Part shown: in pieces, positions 57,112-64,000 of the stretch
Layout of the letters: each line of letters opens with the position of its first letter
How positions within the stretch are numbered: position 1 is the stretch's first letter
Assembly (NCBI GenBank): GCA_038093515.1
Contig: JBBPSI010000026.1
Span: 124,001-188,000 of the forward strand
Direction of reading: 5' to 3'
Length of the DNA: 64,000 bases
Origin: Butyriboletus loyo
Lineage: Eukaryota > Basidiomycota > Agaricomycetes > Boletales > Boletaceae
The notes under the pieces: model-generated
Seen by the model: only the letters and a program-made list of their open reading frames with translations
Told to the model about the DNA's origin: nothing
The model's database searches: none
Program-made: the position numbers and the translations under genes

Positions 57112-57570
57112 TCAGGACCAGCAGGCTGAGAGCTGGGTCACAGCGCGGGCAGCAGGGAGATTCGTTGGGGTCGAGGCTGAGAGGGTGCAGCTGGGACTGC
57201 GGGGAACCAGGGGCCAGAAACTGCTGATACGGGTGACAATAGCTTTGTGCTTGGCTTGAGCACCAACAGCGAGAGTGACGGATAAGACAGTGAGCATGGC
57301 AAAGGGGATACCACCGATCAAGAGGACAAGGATGTTGTTGAGACCGCGACGATAGTTGTACCTGAAGCCGGCGTAGAGGACGGGAATTTCAGCAATGACG
57401 AAAATCTCGATGGACACCAGGTAGAAGGAACCGATTTGGGTAACAAGTGCCAGACCTGTGGGGTCGTCGTCCTGTCCAACAAGAGAGCAGCTAGACCGAA
57501 AGAGGTGTGAAATTTGCCAACCCAGAGACGTCGCTCCGGGGCTTCTCTGAGCAAGCGCGCGCACCGAGAA
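57112..57570 (-). pseudogene. Fragment of a plasma-membrane H+-ATPase (P-type, PMA1-like)
   Basis: On the minus strand the frame shows SLVGQDDDPTG, QIGSFYLVSIEIFVIAEI, LYAGFRYNYRRGLNNILVLL, IGGIPFAMLTVLSVTLAVGA and AKHKAIVTRI. This is the third/fourth-helix core of fungal plasma-membrane proton pumps, the dwell of the conserved PEGL-equivalent loop. Compared with the family, one or two residues are lost (VGAQAKHK for the usual VGAQQLAKHK) and Pro-Met-Pro-Thr is altered. The catalytic DKTGT phosphorylation loop, expected about 25 residues further on, is not readable. No upstream or downstream pump sequence is present. It is a small relic, not a functional pump. Confidence 0.85.
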
Positions 57571-57789
57571 ATCTCACATGGCGGGAAAACTGAGAGCTTG
57601 GCCCACACCTGATTTGAATAGTAACGGTCTTGCGCGAATTTCGATGGTAAAATCGATGGATGCGACAAAGGTGGGAGGGGCAAAGGAGCAGGGAAGGGAA
57701 AGAGAGGATGATAGACATGGGTCCGGTCGTTTGCGGAAAATTAAAGACGATGCACTCTGTATGCCTCTGCGGAGACGGTGGACGAGGTG
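57571..57789. other. Spacer between ATPase and ubiquitin relics
   Basis: About 220 nt without assignable sequence, between two minus-strand gene relics that are unrelated to each other. Confidence 0.4.
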
Positions 57790-58030
57790 GAGAGTGGACT
57801 CCTTCTGGATGTTGTAATCGGAGAGGTACAACCATCCTCGAGCTACTTTCCAGCGAAGATCAAATGCTGCTGGTGAGGAGAAATTCTGATGGATGTTAGG
57901 TCCTTGCTGAGCGTCAATACACAAAGTACCCACCCCTCCTTGTCCTGGATCTTGGCCTTGACGTTATCAATGGTGTCAGAAGACTCGACTTCGAGGGTGA
58001 GGGTCTTGACGAATGAGCCGAGAGGAAAGG
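57790..58030 (-). pseudogene. Ubiquitin pseudogene
   Basis: On the minus strand the reading is [20 protein letters not shown] and KIQDKEG. Then comes an intron-like gap of about 60-70 nt, then QQxLIFAGK, a TAG in place of the Gln codon, LEDG, and SDYNIQKESTLHLVHRLRRG. Ubiquitin has GKTI between KTLT and TLEVE; here those residues are deleted. Near the end LVLRLRGG is changed to LVHRLRRG, so the processing di-Gly is lost. With the deletion, the stop and the damaged C-terminus this cannot make functional ubiquitin. Position of the gap matches a common ubiquitin intron site, so it derives from genomic DNA. Confidence 0.9.
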
Positions 58031-58853
58031 GAACGAGCGAGCACCGGATGGGGTAGCGCGGGAGTCAGAGTGGTAGGTGGATTGTCTGACTAGTATGGCC
58101 CTCGAAGGGGACATGTACAGGCTTTAGTGGATATATTCAGTAGGGAGTACGACAGGCAGTTTACTAAGGCGACAGGAAGTGTGAGTGAGCAGCGCACACG
58201 AACGAGAATCGATGGGGAGGCTGGGGACCTCATCTATGAGGCGGTTACAGCGGTTGCGGACGCTCCGACCGAGGCTGTCAGTATGTTCGTGTTCGACCCA
58301 GTATTGAGCCGTTGGTGACCTCAGGGTAGCCGCATCGTTCTCGCGCCTCGCTCCCGGCGAGCAGCGTTGATGGCATGAAGGAGGGCAGTGTGTCCCTGCT
58401 TGGCTTGCGGGTAGGCGGCGAGGAAACTCGCCTCGTTGGAATTGTGGTTGTGATGCCAACGTGAGGTGTCAGCGACGGCGCTCGTGGCATGGACTGGGAC
58501 GAGATGGTGGCACCAGCGGCATCATCAAGACGTGGCTGAGGTATTGAGTGAGATTACCATAGAGGATATCGTCAAAAAAACTTACAGGCCGTTCATGGTT
58601 TTTGTTGATGCGATCCCACCTTGGAGCACCAGGCTCACCGTTAATTCTCCGGACGTGCCGGTGGGTGCGCAACGAGTACTGCTAGGCAGCGCAGGGGGAA
58701 GTGGGACGTTTGATCTACAGAATGATCTTCTATCCCCAGCCGATGCCTTGAGGGACCGAAACGGGAACAGTTGACGTTACATAAACAGTTCGCCCAGTTC
58801 CGGTTTACATAACCTAACCCACTGTTGTCTCTTTTCGTTCCTGGTGCCACAGC
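58031..58853. other. Unassigned DNA before the Crinkler pseudogene
   Basis: About 820 nt. A minus-strand frame near 58320-58460 contains NEASFLAAYPQAKQGHTALL, which looks protein-like, but I cannot name it and found no continuation. Nothing else is supported. Confidence 0.4.
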
Positions 58854-59130
58854 ATGGATACACTTGCGCTCCAATGTTGGGTCTACGGTGAAGACTTTGA
58901 CGCCGTTTTTCCTGTCAATATATCAAGGACGGAGACTGTCAGAGTCTTCAAAGAAGCTATATAGGAAAAGATCTCCGCCCCGTCCAGCGGTACACAAGCG
59001 CGCGCTATCAGTCTCTACTCTATCCCCATGCCCGATGATGAAGACTTTGAAGCCACGCTCGAGAAGTGGACGTCCGAAGGGCAAACAACGCCTCAACTCG
59101 CGACGCAAATTATCCAACCTGAACCTGTCG
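58854..59130 (+). other. CRN header domain 1 (interrupted)
   Basis: From an ATG at 58854 the text reads MDTLALQCWVYGEDFDAVFP, then VNISRTETVRVFKEAI followed by a TAG stop at 58962. The same frame continues past the stop with EKISAPSS and LYSIPMPDDEDFEATLEKW. The pattern LxCWVxG, FPVxI, TVxxxKxAI, LYxIP is the CRN header hallmark. Confidence 0.75.
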
Positions 59131-59257
59131 GATGACCTCGTCATCGTTCATGCGCCCATTCCTTGTATGCGTTAATCATCATATTCCGTTATCCTTCTGA
59201 GGCGAACTTTACTTCTCAGATTCACGTTCAGTTGAGCCCACTGTCGTTCTCCCAGAC

Positions 59258-59390
59258 ATGACCACTTATTGTTGGGTGCGCGGTGACACGACCAGTGGCA
59301 TCTTCCCCGTCGAAATTTCGAGCACCAAGACTGTCGGAGACCTTGACCACACCATCTCCGTGCTGGGGGGCCCTTTGGGGGCTTCATAGC
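59258..59390 (+). other. CRN header domain 2 (truncated)
   Basis: A second ATG at 59258 begins MTTYCWVRGDTTSGIFPVEI and continues with STKTVGDLDHTIS, the same header pattern. It stops at a TAG at 59387 after 43 codons, before the LYxIP region. It is therefore a truncated duplicate of the header. Confidence 0.72.
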
Positions 59391-59502
59391 AGCTGTCAGT
59401 CGTTTTCATGTCACTTCCTCCTAACCACCTCCATCTCATCATTGGTATGTGGCACTTGCGACTCGAACTTGACTTCAACAGTGAACATTCTTTGCAATCC
59501 AG

Positions 59503-59830
59503 ACCACTTGACTTTGCAGTGTTGGATTCGTGGGGCAGATCCTACAAACTCAGTTACGGTCTGAATATCAGCGAAAGCCAGGGTTGATGATCTCAAAATT
59601 TTGATCAAGGCGACATGCAGCGAAGCCTTTGATAATCTATCCCCCAATCACCTGCAACTCTACAAGATTCCAGTAAACGGGGATGCCGAACTTCGCGAGA
59701 GTCTTAATGCTCTAGGATCGGGTCAACTTCTGCAGGGGAATCAGTTGGTAGAGGAGGTCTTTGGTGACGTTCTTTTTTCTCAGATGCCACGTGTTGTCGT
59801 CGAGCAGGTCGACGAAAGTAAGCAAAGCCA
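59503..59830 (+). other. CRN header domain 3 (most complete)
   Basis: The text LTLQCWIRGADPTNSVTV is followed by one TGA, then VDDLKILIKA, SPNHLQLYKIPVNGDAELRE, LLQGNQLVEEVFGD and RVVVEQVDE, ending at a GTAAGC donor-like site near 59819. This holds the full header layout, including the LYKIP strand and the conserved end, but has lost its start codon and carries one stop. Confidence 0.72.
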
Positions 59831-60029
59831 TGACGGTCTTGATTCGTACTCACCCAGACTCCGGATGTTGTATTGCAGAACGCAACGTTGCAGTTGTCCC
59901 TTCTACCGCCTGCTCACGATCGATTTTTTGCCAGGAGTGGGCTCGCAGGCCGAAAAAGAGCCCTTCCGAGCAAGGAGAACCCTCAAATTTCAACATCTTG
60001 CAGTCGGCCAATTACAAGATCGAGTGGAC

Positions 60030-61270
60030 CCGACCCCGTAAAAACACTCCAACCATCCCAGTCACGCTACTGCACCCCGTCTTCGGCCTGTTTGTCGACG
60101 ACTGTCGTACCCATGAGCCCACCAGTGATGATAATGCCCTTGTTTTGGATCCCCCCTTGCGAATGTCGAGCATCTTCGAAACAGAGAGCCAGCGACAGGA
60201 AGAATTTGTCGGCGTCTTGCGCCGCCAAAGTATAGGGATTGTACCGAGCTCCGTTGGTGGTTTCCACACTGATGGAGATGCGCACGTGAACGGTCGTCGG
60301 TACTTAATCCTGGAGGTGAGATCTGAAGTCGGTTCTAAAGGCGCTGAGCCTTACTGCCAAGCAATACTCTACTACTTAGAAGGAAGTAAAGAGGAGGCGG
60401 TGAAGGACGTGCAGTTCAATTTTCCTTGCTTCATAATCACCCTCTTTGGTGAGTTGCGCTGCGAATCCGGTTCCCCGTCCGCTGATGAAACACCTCAGGC
60501 CCACACCTCAGTTTCTCGGGCGCAGTCTGGACTGGCCGCCCCAGTTACCAAATTCTCACCACTGTCCTGCCTTTGTTCTGGCATCCGACCGATACTGTGA
60601 TGCGCCAATCTGCCGCTCGTTGTATCGGTGCATTCAAGAAAGCCTGCCAATCACTGAGGCAACTCTACGAGGAGTATGATTGTGTCCTGCGGACTTCAAG
60701 GACTTGCAGCCAGGGTTTCCGCATCCTCGCTGCTACACGAGCTTAGATAAGAAGGACCAGGTGCGTTTCAGGTACATCCGTACTCTGGAAGCTAGCAGGC
60801 TGCTCCTCGTCGTGGAGACAGATGCTGGCGAGCGACTTTGCGTCAAGTTTGCGCGGTCATACGCTCGAGCGGTGCATCAGCAGTGCGCAGCCTGGAGATC
60901 TCGCCATCGCTAAGGGGACTCGAAGCCGTCCCAGGAGGGTGGTGCATGGTGGTCATGGATCTTCTCGAGGAGTACGAGTGTCTTCACGATGTCAAGCACA
61001 GCCTTGCGTGAACAGAAGGAGACGAACTTCGAAGGAGGCTGAAATATCTTCACCAGATCGAGCTGGTGCACGGAGACGTACGTGATGTGAACGTGATGGT
61101 GACCAAGGACCGATTGGGATGGAAGTTAGTCGACTTTGACTAGTCGGGCAAGATTGGCGAGGTACGATACCCCATGAACGTGAATCGTGCGGTTCATTTG
61201 CGACGACCGGAGAGTGCGCTCGATGGCGAGTTGATTCTCGTGCAAGCATCCATGACTATGTCGTCCTCTA
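60030..61270 (+). other. CRN C-terminal region: conserved central domain and kinase-like tail (broken)
   Basis: The central part (IPVTLLHPVFGLFVDDCRTH, GVLRRQSIGIVPSSVGGFHT, GSKGAEPYCQAILYYLE) is readable to about 60450. Further on, in changing frames, come GAFKKACQSLRQLYEEY, the nucleotide-site-like LCVKFARSYARA, and the hinge-like WCMVVMDLLEEYE. The catalytic-loop-like LVHGDVRDVNVMV follows at about 61060-61100, then LVDFD with a TAG at the next position (near 61139). HGD...N and DFD correspond to the HRD...N and DFG motifs of kinase folds (FunK1/RIO-like). At least three stops or frame shifts interrupt the region. Confidence 0.7.
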
Positions 61271-61640
61271 CGAAATAATCCTGCCAATGCAGAATTACAG
61301 AACCAGAGAGATCGTCCTGAAAAAGGGACGTACCTATTTGTTCCAGTGACTTCGAGCAGTTGACTCGCTGGACGACATAAACAAGTCGACACTGCCCAAA
61401 TAACCAAGTAGGACATTGTAATTTATTCTAGCCAGGTTTTTGGAAACGAGTGCAGTAACCCAGATGATGGATCAATGTCAAGTGCACAATGTTACATAAG
61501 AAGAAGGCAAACTGCATCGGTTTGCCGTGCTCATTCGAAGATGAACTGTGATTGAGGGGAGACGGGTGGGCAGAGTTTGTCCACATCAGGTCAAGTACCA
61601 GACATACAATTCAAATGGGATGATACAGAAATGTACTTAC
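61271..61640. other. Intergenic region
   Basis: About 370 nt without coding signals, between the CRN relic and the truncated zinc-cluster gene. No matching downstream exon of that gene is visible here, which suggests it is truncated. Confidence 0.4.
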
Positions 61641-61981
61641 TTGTAGGTCTTGTCCTCGTTGCCTGGCTGTGGTGGATCGCATGCGATCTTCCGCTCTCGA
61701 CAGGATAAGCACGCTGGGACATACTTGCGTCTGGGATAGCCTAGGCCTGGGGACATGTAGCATGGTAGCTCAGGCTGTGGGTCTTCTATAGCGGGACCGA
61801 TAGCTGAACGCGTCGTGAAACCAGAAGCATTAGTAGGAATCTCGTCATGCATACGATTAGTAATTGGATCATTCTCAGGGAAGGAGGATTGTTATACTCA
61901 CTCACGACCGAGACCGGCAACGTAGGATGCGGGCGCGGGCATCGACAGAAATGCCAGCTTGTTGGTTTTGTTCGCTACCAT
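61641..61981 (-). CDS. N-terminal part of a Zn(II)2Cys6 transcription factor (probably truncated)
   Basis: From the ATG at 61981 (MVANKTNKLAFLSMPAPASY) a GTGAGT...TTCAG intron joins to an exon with PAIEDPQPELPCY and the zinc-cluster start YVPACLSCRERKIACDPPQP, ending NEDKTYK at a GTAAGT donor (61640). The C-x2-C-x6-C part is intact. At the usual fourth-cysteine position the residue is Tyr (TAC), one base from TGC. No further exons with the second Cys half or a fungal regulatory domain are seen downstream. By family knowledge such proteins are nuclear transcription factors; this piece alone would not bind two zinc ions. It shares a 205-nt divergent promoter region with the gene at 62187. Confidence 0.5.
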
Positions 61982-62186
61982 GGCTGGTAACGGCTACTAA
62001 TGGTATCCTCGACAATTTAGTTGATGGATGAGCTCGCTGTCTGTGACCGTGCTGGCTGTGATCACGGTTGGATTAGCTAAGCAATCATGGCTCAAGGGTG
62101 ACACCGACTGCGCCGCGCGGTAGCAGTGGTTCAACGTTCAAGCCTCCCCACACCACCGCCACAACATTTTGTGGAACGGCTGTAAC

Positions 62187-62413
62187 ATGGCAGTAGCACC
62201 TGACTTCACCCCACGGATGCCCTTCCTCCAATCCCCGTGCCTCGACACATACGACTCTTGTCTCCAGTCCCAGAATGAAGCTAGCAATGATGAGGTTTGG
62301 CTTATGTACGCTCGGTGTTTAGATTATCTACTCCGTGAAGCCCCCGACCGCGCTCGGAATATCCTTGCCGATGAGATTATCGAATGTGTCACCCAAGGAA
62401 CCGACATAGACGA
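62187..62413 (+). CDS. First exon of an unrecognised gene, cut by a LINE insertion
   Basis: From the ATG at 62187 the exon encodes MAVAPDFTPRMPFLQSPCLD and continues for 75 codons with an acidic, helical stretch (DEVWLMYARCLDYLLREAPD, RARNILADEIIECV). It ends at a good GTGAGC donor at 62414. About 30 nt further the poly(T) of a minus-strand LINE begins, and no continuation exon is found in the remaining window. The protein is not recognised. If the read-through transcript ended in the LINE, the product would stop at codon 76 (TGA just after the donor). The gene may still be whole if its second exon lies beyond 64000. Confidence 0.45.
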
Positions 62414-62443
62414 GTGAGCCCAATTTTATATCAACCACTTATT

Positions 62444-62960
62444 TCTTTTTTTTTTTTTGGACAAGCGTGTATCATTATGTAGCGACTGCCTAGACTAGTC
62501 CTACACAATACGCTAAGGCGGTTATACTAGTAACCGGTCCGAGGGAAAATGCTTTTACGCACGCCCTGTGTTAGCAGGGGGTGTGGGACTCCGTGAGCTG
62601 TCAGGTGGCCTCGGTGTCATCAGAGGGCCCGGGCAGCGTAATACCCACTAAAACCTCAATGTTTGTGGCCCAGTCTTGGGGAAGGTTATGGCTGTTCGAT
62701 ATGAGGGGTAGCCAGGTGTTATATACTTGTTGTTTTAGTTTGGGTTTGTGTCGAGACTTTGCTTGTTGTCGATCTACGTGTAGGCGTGTATTCAAGCGGT
62801 TAAGCCATCGGGTTTCGATGGCCTTAGTATTCGGTGTTAGGTTCCTGATAACGCGCTCACATCGGAGCGACCAGATTAGGAGGAAACAAAAAATCCGAAG
62901 GATTTTTTGTTGGATATGAAGTTCGAAATACTGAAAGTCTGCAAAAACAGATAACAGTGG
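62444..62960 (-). mobile_element. 5'-truncated non-LTR retrotransposon (LINE), 3' end
   Basis: On the minus strand an open frame reads LLIWSLRCERVI, TRWLNRLNTRLHVDRQQAKS, QQVYNTWLPLI and LPQDWATNIEVLVGI before a stop at 62601. This order and the terminal VLVGI are typical of the C-terminus of basidiomycete LINE ORF2. A 3' untranslated stretch of about 140 nt follows, then an A-run on the minus strand (T-run on plus at about 62447-62459). The frame closes at a stop near 62965, and no reverse transcriptase is upstream, so the copy is 5'-truncated. That is the usual outcome of target-primed reverse transcription. Confidence 0.75.
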
Positions 62961-63251
62961 GGCGCATCAGTAGCCTCACACCTGTTTCGTCATATGACTC
63001 ATCAGATCTGTTTTGGTCGTCGAATCAGACGATTAGGCACGAACCTTGTTTTTATAGGTGCAATCTTGGTCCGTGCGCGTTATCTTGCGATAAGCTGATA
63101 GCAAAAATAGAAAGAAGACACGTCACCGGGTGTCCGTCATAGCCGCGTTTCCCTAGCGACATTTAATCTCCGTGTGACGTGGGAGTGGTACCTTGATCGG
63201 GGACCTAGAATTTGATCGCCGCCGTGTGGCGTCTTCTTTTGCTTGACATAA

Positions 63252-63297
63252 CCTAATCTCGTGAGAATTAAACCTTATCTCGTGAGAATCAAACCTT
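63252..63297. repeat. Two-copy 22-bp tandem repeat
   Basis: CTAATCTCGTGAGAATTAAAC and the next unit TTATCTCGTGAGAATCAAAC differ at only a few positions. The core CTCGTGAGAA is partly palindromic. Confidence 0.7.
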
Positions 63298-63780
63298 AAT
63301 ATGGACGGTGATGACCGTGGGAATGGGGCCTAGACCCGGTGATTCCCGTCAGAGTTTAAATCTAGATAAGATCCCGGTTAGGAGGGAGCAACGACGAGCC
63401 GAAGGCGAGGAGTTGCGGTGATTAGTACTGCGTGAGTGGGGATTTACCACAGGTAACAGGACTGAGGGCATCCAAGCCGTCAATCCATCCTGTTTCGTCC
63501 CCAGCGGGACTCATCAGACCTTGGTGGTAGTGAACGTCAGAAAGCCGACGCACCGTTTATATATCTAGCGATACGGTGCACGGACCAAGCATATTATTAC
63601 GAAGTGTGAGAGAAAGTAAGGACGTATCTGGAGCATTGCGTCATTGCGTGGGATACGGTCTCACGAGAAGACACGGGGACCTGGTTGCCTGGGTGACAAT
63701 CAGTTTAATTTCCGCTCGCTTACTACGCGGTTCTAGACCTCCGGGCCGACATGCCGTATGACGTCATGATCTAGACCCTC

Positions 63781-63817
63781 GGCCCCTTCGGGCCGGCGGT
63801 AACCCCCATGCCGGGGG
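63781..63817. repeat. Two adjacent GC-rich hairpins
   Basis: GGCCCCTTCGGGCC can fold with a TTCG loop, and CCCCCATGCCGGGGG can fold with a short loop. Two strong stem-loops lie within about 40 nt in an otherwise non-coding stretch. Confidence 0.6.
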
Positions 63818-64000
63818 TGGCCGCTTGATAATCCTAACCGAAGTAGCCGGTTCAATAGCCGACCGGTGTTCGGTTGCCAAAAGGCCGAGTTGCTGGATGC
63901 CGGACTATTCCCACGCCACATCACGTGGTTGGTTCCGCACGGCCCGAAGGCCGGGGGTCCCGGGTATAGCCGGTTAGGTTTCTCACGCCGAGGTTAGGTT

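Larger units (their letters stand above)
58854..61270 (+). pseudogene. Crinkler (CRN)-type gene relic: three header domains plus kinase-like tail
   Basis: The segment contains, in order, three copies of the ubiquitin-like CRN header (58854-59130, 59258-59390, 59503-59830), a central domain (60040-60450), and a protein-kinase-like C-terminus (about 60600-61270). CRN proteins are modular effectors first known from oomycetes and also present in many fungi; they pair a header with diverse nuclear-acting domains, kinases among them. All parts here are on one strand and spaced as in a single locus, but in-frame stops (for example at 58962) and frame changes break every part. I do not try to repair the reading. 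Tandem headers may reflect local duplication of the 5' part of a CRN gene. The header and kinase motifs are seen; CRN assignment follows from family knowledge. Confidence 0.72.
62961..64000. repeat. Unassigned repeat-like region at the window end
   Basis: No coding sequence was found. The region includes two related 40-nt motifs with CCTGTTTCGTC and ACTCATCAGA (62982-63021 and 63489-63530). It also has a doubled 22-nt unit with CTCGTGAGAAT (63252-63297), GC-rich hairpins near 63781-63796 and 63803-63817, and GGTTAGGTT twice near the end. The composition differs from the gene-bearing part of the window. It may be an untranslated or terminal part of a mobile element. Confidence 0.5.

Noticed and set aside
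58320..58460. Minus-strand protein-like stretch with QGHTALLHAI resembling an ankyrin repeat
   Set aside because: A single partial unit with no second repeat and early stops; could not be tied to the NACHT-ankyrin family or anything else.
63970..64000. GGTTAGGTT repeats as a telomere end
   Set aside because: Only two imperfect units separated by unrelated bases; not a TTAGGG array.
1..64000. tRNA and rRNA genes
   Set aside because: I looked for the conserved GGTTCGA-type B-box with a plausible acceptor stem and found none that folds; no rRNA-like sequence seen. A covariance-model scan would settle it.
1..64000. CRISPR arrays, bacterial operons or Shine-Dalgarno sites
   Set aside because: The window is eukaryotic with introns throughout; no regularly spaced identical repeats were seen.

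Overview
This is an intron-dense eukaryotic window from a filamentous basidiomycete. The genes carry many 45-60 nt introns (GT-AG, with several GC-AG), and the proteins are fungal: a GH18 chitinase, Rna14 and Hrp1 mRNA 3'-end factors, an Ist2/TMEM16-type anoctamin, Pdx2/SNO, a NACHT-ankyrin receptor and Crinkler-type sequences. An Agaricomycete of the Rhizoctonia/Ceratobasidium kind is my best guess. That is an inference from gene content and was not checked against a database. Exon-intron models were built by hand. For eight genes (SDR, 7TM protein, epoxide hydrolase, NACHT-ankyrin, DnaJ, ENGase, Pdx2, carboxypeptidase) and for the 1034-residue protein at 51.9-55.3 kb, the summed exons are an exact multiple of three.

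Layout. 1-15.2 kb: a broken copy of a P-loop NTPase gene, an SDR oxidoreductase, a seven-helix membrane protein, a secreted epoxide-hydrolase-like enzyme, then a large NACHT-ankyrin gene followed by the remnant of a second copy. 15.2-27.2 kb, all minus strand: GH18-CBM5 chitinase, ER DnaJ/TPR co-chaperone, the intact P-loop NTPase, and an Mch1-like MFS transporter. 27.2-30.3 kb is almost empty. 30.3-55.3 kb is the conserved core: a small zinc-finger protein, Rna14, GH85 endo-beta-N-acetylglucosaminidase, anoctamin, Hrp1-like RNA-binding protein, Pdx2, a serine carboxypeptidase, a small secreted protein and two long proteins I do not recognise. A cluster of foldback/MITE-like elements sits at 44.2-45.1 kb. 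55.8-64 kb is a graveyard: an inverted fragment of the NACHT-ankyrin gene, a plasma-membrane H+-ATPase fragment, a ubiquitin pseudogene, a long Crinkler (CRN) pseudogene with three header domains and a kinase-like tail, a truncated zinc-cluster gene, a cut-off first exon, a 5'-truncated LINE and unassigned repeat-like DNA.

How it fits together. Rna14 and Hrp1 act in the same mRNA cleavage/polyadenylation machinery and lie about 6 kb apart. The most interesting biology is the scattered set of self/non-self or effector-type genes: the NACHT-ankyrin receptor, the SGTGKSR-type P-loop NTPase and the CRN array. Each exists as one or more copies with at least one decayed or rearranged partner in the window. 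This suggests birth-and-death evolution of a receptor/effector repertoire next to stable housekeeping genes.
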